Below are positions 5,758 through 7,300 of a stretch of DNA of 7,300 nt, piece after piece. Position 1 is the stretch's first letter. Each line of letters opens with the position of its first letter. The position numbers and the translations under genes were made by a program. Origin of the DNA: Alphaproteobacteria bacterium (lineage in GTDB: Bacteria > Pseudomonadota > Alphaproteobacteria > Micavibrionales > Micavibrionaceae); NCBI GenBank assembly GCA_023141075.1, contig JAGLKL010000066.1:1-7300 (forward strand). The letters are read 5' to 3'. The notes beneath the pieces are model-generated. The model ran no database searches, was not told the origin of the DNA, and saw only the letters and a program-made list of their open reading frames with translations.

Positions 5758-7300
5758 ATCTTATGCCATCCGGATTGGTGTTGAAGGCGGTAAGGCTGTA
5801 CGTACTGAGTTTGGTCAGGTCGGCGCCGATGGTGAAAAATCATTCAAGCGCATTGATGCGGCCGGAAAAGGGGCCGGGAAAACACTGCACAATACAGCAA
5901 AAATTATCACCACCACCGTAGCGCCGGCGTTTGCTGCGTTGGGGGCTTCTCTTTCCGCACGACAAATCGTCGCTTATTCCGACAAATTCAAGCAGCTCGA
6001 AGGGCGGTTAAAAATCGTTTCCGATAGCATGGACGATGTGAAAGTGGCACAGGACGGTCTTTTCGAAATTGCTCAGGAGACGCGGCAGCCCCTGGAAGAT
6101 TTGACGGATTTATATACGCGCCTGAATATGGCTCTGGGAGAAAACAAACGGGCGCAGTACGATGTGCTGGGCATAAGCGAGACATTCGCCAAGGCTCTGG
6201 CCGTGACCGGCGAGGGAAGTGCGCAGGCGCAATCTGCGATCCTGCAGTTCTCGCAGGCCATACAAAGCGATTTCAAAAACTCGGCGCAAGAAATAAATGC
6301 TCTCGTTGATTCCGCACCGCGTCTTGCCATAGCCTTACAACAATCCTTCGGGGACGGTACAAAAAGCCTGAAAAAACTCGGGAAGGAAGGCGTGCTTTCC
6401 ACGGAATCCGTTTTGCGAGCACTGGAACCGCTTGCGAGCCAGGCACAGGAAATTTCTTCCGAATTCGACAACATGAGTCAGACCGTCGGGCAGGCGATCA
6501 CCCAACTTGATAACGCCTTTCTGCAACTGATCGGGCAAAGCCAGCTTGTCGAACAGGGAACGTCAAGCGTTGCGACCGGAATATCCACGCTCGCGGATAA
6601 TCTCGATACGATTGCTGGTGCGAGCGAGTTTGTTGCCGCTGTTTTCGCCGGAAAACTGGCCACATCGCTCTATACAACGGCGACCGCTTATACGGCTAAT
6701 ACCGCGCAGGCGGTTGCCTATCAGCTTGCTCTGGCACGTATGGCCGGTGTTTCGGCAACCGCTGCAGCCGGGCAGATAGGCCTTGCAAATGCATCGCGCG
6801 CGCTTGGCAGTGTGATGGCTTTGCTGGGAGGGCCGGTCGGGGTGGCGCTGATCGGTACCATGATCCTCATGAAAGACGCAACGAATGGTGCAAAAGACGC
6901 GCAGGAAACCCTAAACACCCAAATGTCCACATTTCGGCAGGTTGCGGCGCAATACCAGACAGCCAGTTCGGAAACTCGGCAGAGGATAGAAGAAGACACA
7001 GCTGCCAGAATTGAGGCCTATAAGCAGGAGCTTCAGGCGATCGAGGCGATTGCAAGTCGTCTGGAAGGGGAGAATTTCATATTCAAGAAAGCCCGCGAAA
7101 TCGGCAGTATGATCGGTATTGATACCAGCACTGAAGATGTTCGGGGCGTTGCCGATAATGTGCGCGCGGCGATCGGGGAACTGGAAGACGTGCAGGCGAG
7201 GTTTAATGAAACAAGGAACGCCACGCAGCCCGGAATTACACCGCCGGGAATCACGCCTCCCTCCGGGGCACCTTCAGGCACATCATCCGCAGGCGGATCA
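5741..7300 (+). CDS. Phage tail tape-measure protein, N-terminal part (open at the right edge)
   Basis: The frame is open from ATG 5741 through 7300, 520 codons, with the C-terminus outside the window. AAAGGA (5728-5733) lies 7 nt before the ATG, inside the end of the preceding gene, so translation is probably coupled. Tape-measure proteins fill the tail tube and set tail length. Residues about 75-230 match the pattern of the TMP_3-type N-terminal domain: YSDKFKQLEGRL (79-90), AQETRQPLEDLTDLYTRLNM (111-130), LQFSQAIQSDFKNSAQEIN (168-186), then APRLAIALQQSFGD and LKKLGKEGVLST (210-221). A long helical Ala/Gln-rich region follows. A hydrophobic stretch at 359-377 may be membrane-active during DNA entry. 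A coiled-coil-prone segment (about 400-440) precedes a Pro/Gly/Ser-rich linker (497-520). It is GC-richer than the left part of the window. Confidence 0.9.
   Translation, partial: MTRRTESYAIRIGVEGGKAVRTEFGQVGADGEKSFKRIDAAGKGAGKTLHNTAKIITTTVAPAFAALGASLSARQIVAYSDKFKQLEGRLKIVSDSMDDVKVAQDGLFEIAQETRQPLEDLTDLYTRLNMALGENKRAQYDVLGISETFAKALAVTGEGSAQAQSAILQFSQAIQSDFKNSAQEINALVDSAPRLAIALQQSFGDGTKSLKKLGKEGVLSTESVLRALEPLASQAQEISSEFDNMSQTVGQAITQLDNAFLQLIGQSQLVEQGTSSVATGISTLADNLDTIAGASEFVAAVFAGKLATSLYTTATAYTANTAQAVAYQLALARMAGVSATAAAGQIGLANASRALGSVMALLGGPVGVALIGTMILMKDATNGAKDAQETLNTQMSTFRQVAAQYQTASSETRQRIEEDTAARIEAYKQELQAIEAIASRLEGENFIFKKAREIGSMIGIDTSTEDVRGVADNVRAAIGELEDVQARFNETRNATQPGITPPGITPPSGAPSGTSSAGGS
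7229..7258 (+). repeat. Tandem 15-bp repeat encoding PGITP twice
   Basis: Two adjacent 15-bp units, 7229-7243 and 7244-7258, both encode Pro-Gly-Ile-Thr-Pro and differ at synonymous positions. They open a Pro/Gly/Ser-rich segment that continues to the right edge and probably acts as a flexible linker in the tape-measure protein. The synonymous differences show the unit is not a very recent duplication. Confidence 0.7.

Noticed and set aside
6073..6474. 133-codon minus-strand frame, and other minus-strand frames between 5988 and 7281
   Set aside because: All are antisense to the tape-measure gene; GC-rich coding DNA commonly leaves long open frames on the opposite strand, and none shows family features.
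1..7300. CRISPR arrays, tRNA genes, retron RNA or insertion sequence
   Set aside because: I saw no regularly spaced repeats, cloverleaf-like segment, reverse transcriptase gene or transposase gene. An HNH-ATPase pair can accompany retrons, but no reverse transcriptase is encoded here.

Overview
The window joins two unlike DNAs. Positions 1 to about 5218 are AT-rich accessory DNA (hand count 35% GC at 1381-1440 and at 5161-5220). From about 5219 the sequence becomes richer in GC (48% at 5221-5280, 52% at 5941-6000, 67% at 7141-7200) and encodes phage tail-morphogenesis proteins. The most economical reading is a prophage, probably in a Gram-negative (proteobacterium-like) host, carrying an antiphage-type cargo beside or inside its tail operon. 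The host cannot be named from this window.

Accessory part. A very large minus-strand gene starts at 2555 and stays open through the left edge (851 codons visible). It encodes a soluble, apparently helical protein that I do not recognise. A 128-bp divergent intergenic region with a perfect 8-bp inverted repeat separates it from two plus-strand genes, 10 bp apart. The first encodes a 524-residue ABC/AAA-type ATPase with intact Walker A, signature-like, Walker B and H-loop motifs. The second encodes a 287-residue HNH nuclease with two CxxC pairs. An ATPase gene followed by an HNH gene is the arrangement of Septu (PtuA-PtuB) and related anti-phage modules. This ATPase differs from the usual PtuA layout in having about 195 residues before its Walker A.

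Junction. Between the HNH stop (5132) and the first phage gene (5302) the sequence changes composition. It contains what may be the last codons of an interrupted phage gene (about 5220-5283) and a GC-rich hairpin (5274-5289) that holds that gene's stop codon in its loop and part of the next gene's ribosome binding site in its stem.

Phage part. A 151-residue probable tail assembly chaperone (5302-5757) overlaps by 17 bp a tape-measure protein gene (5741 to the right edge, 520 codons visible). The chaperone gene carries an in-phase T TTA AAA slippery heptamer close to its end, although the -1 extension would be very short. Phage tail genes normally depend on late transcription from upstream head genes. 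Cargo with a long opposing gene at this position therefore suggests a disrupted or remnant prophage, a satellite, or an insertion that supplies its own transcription.
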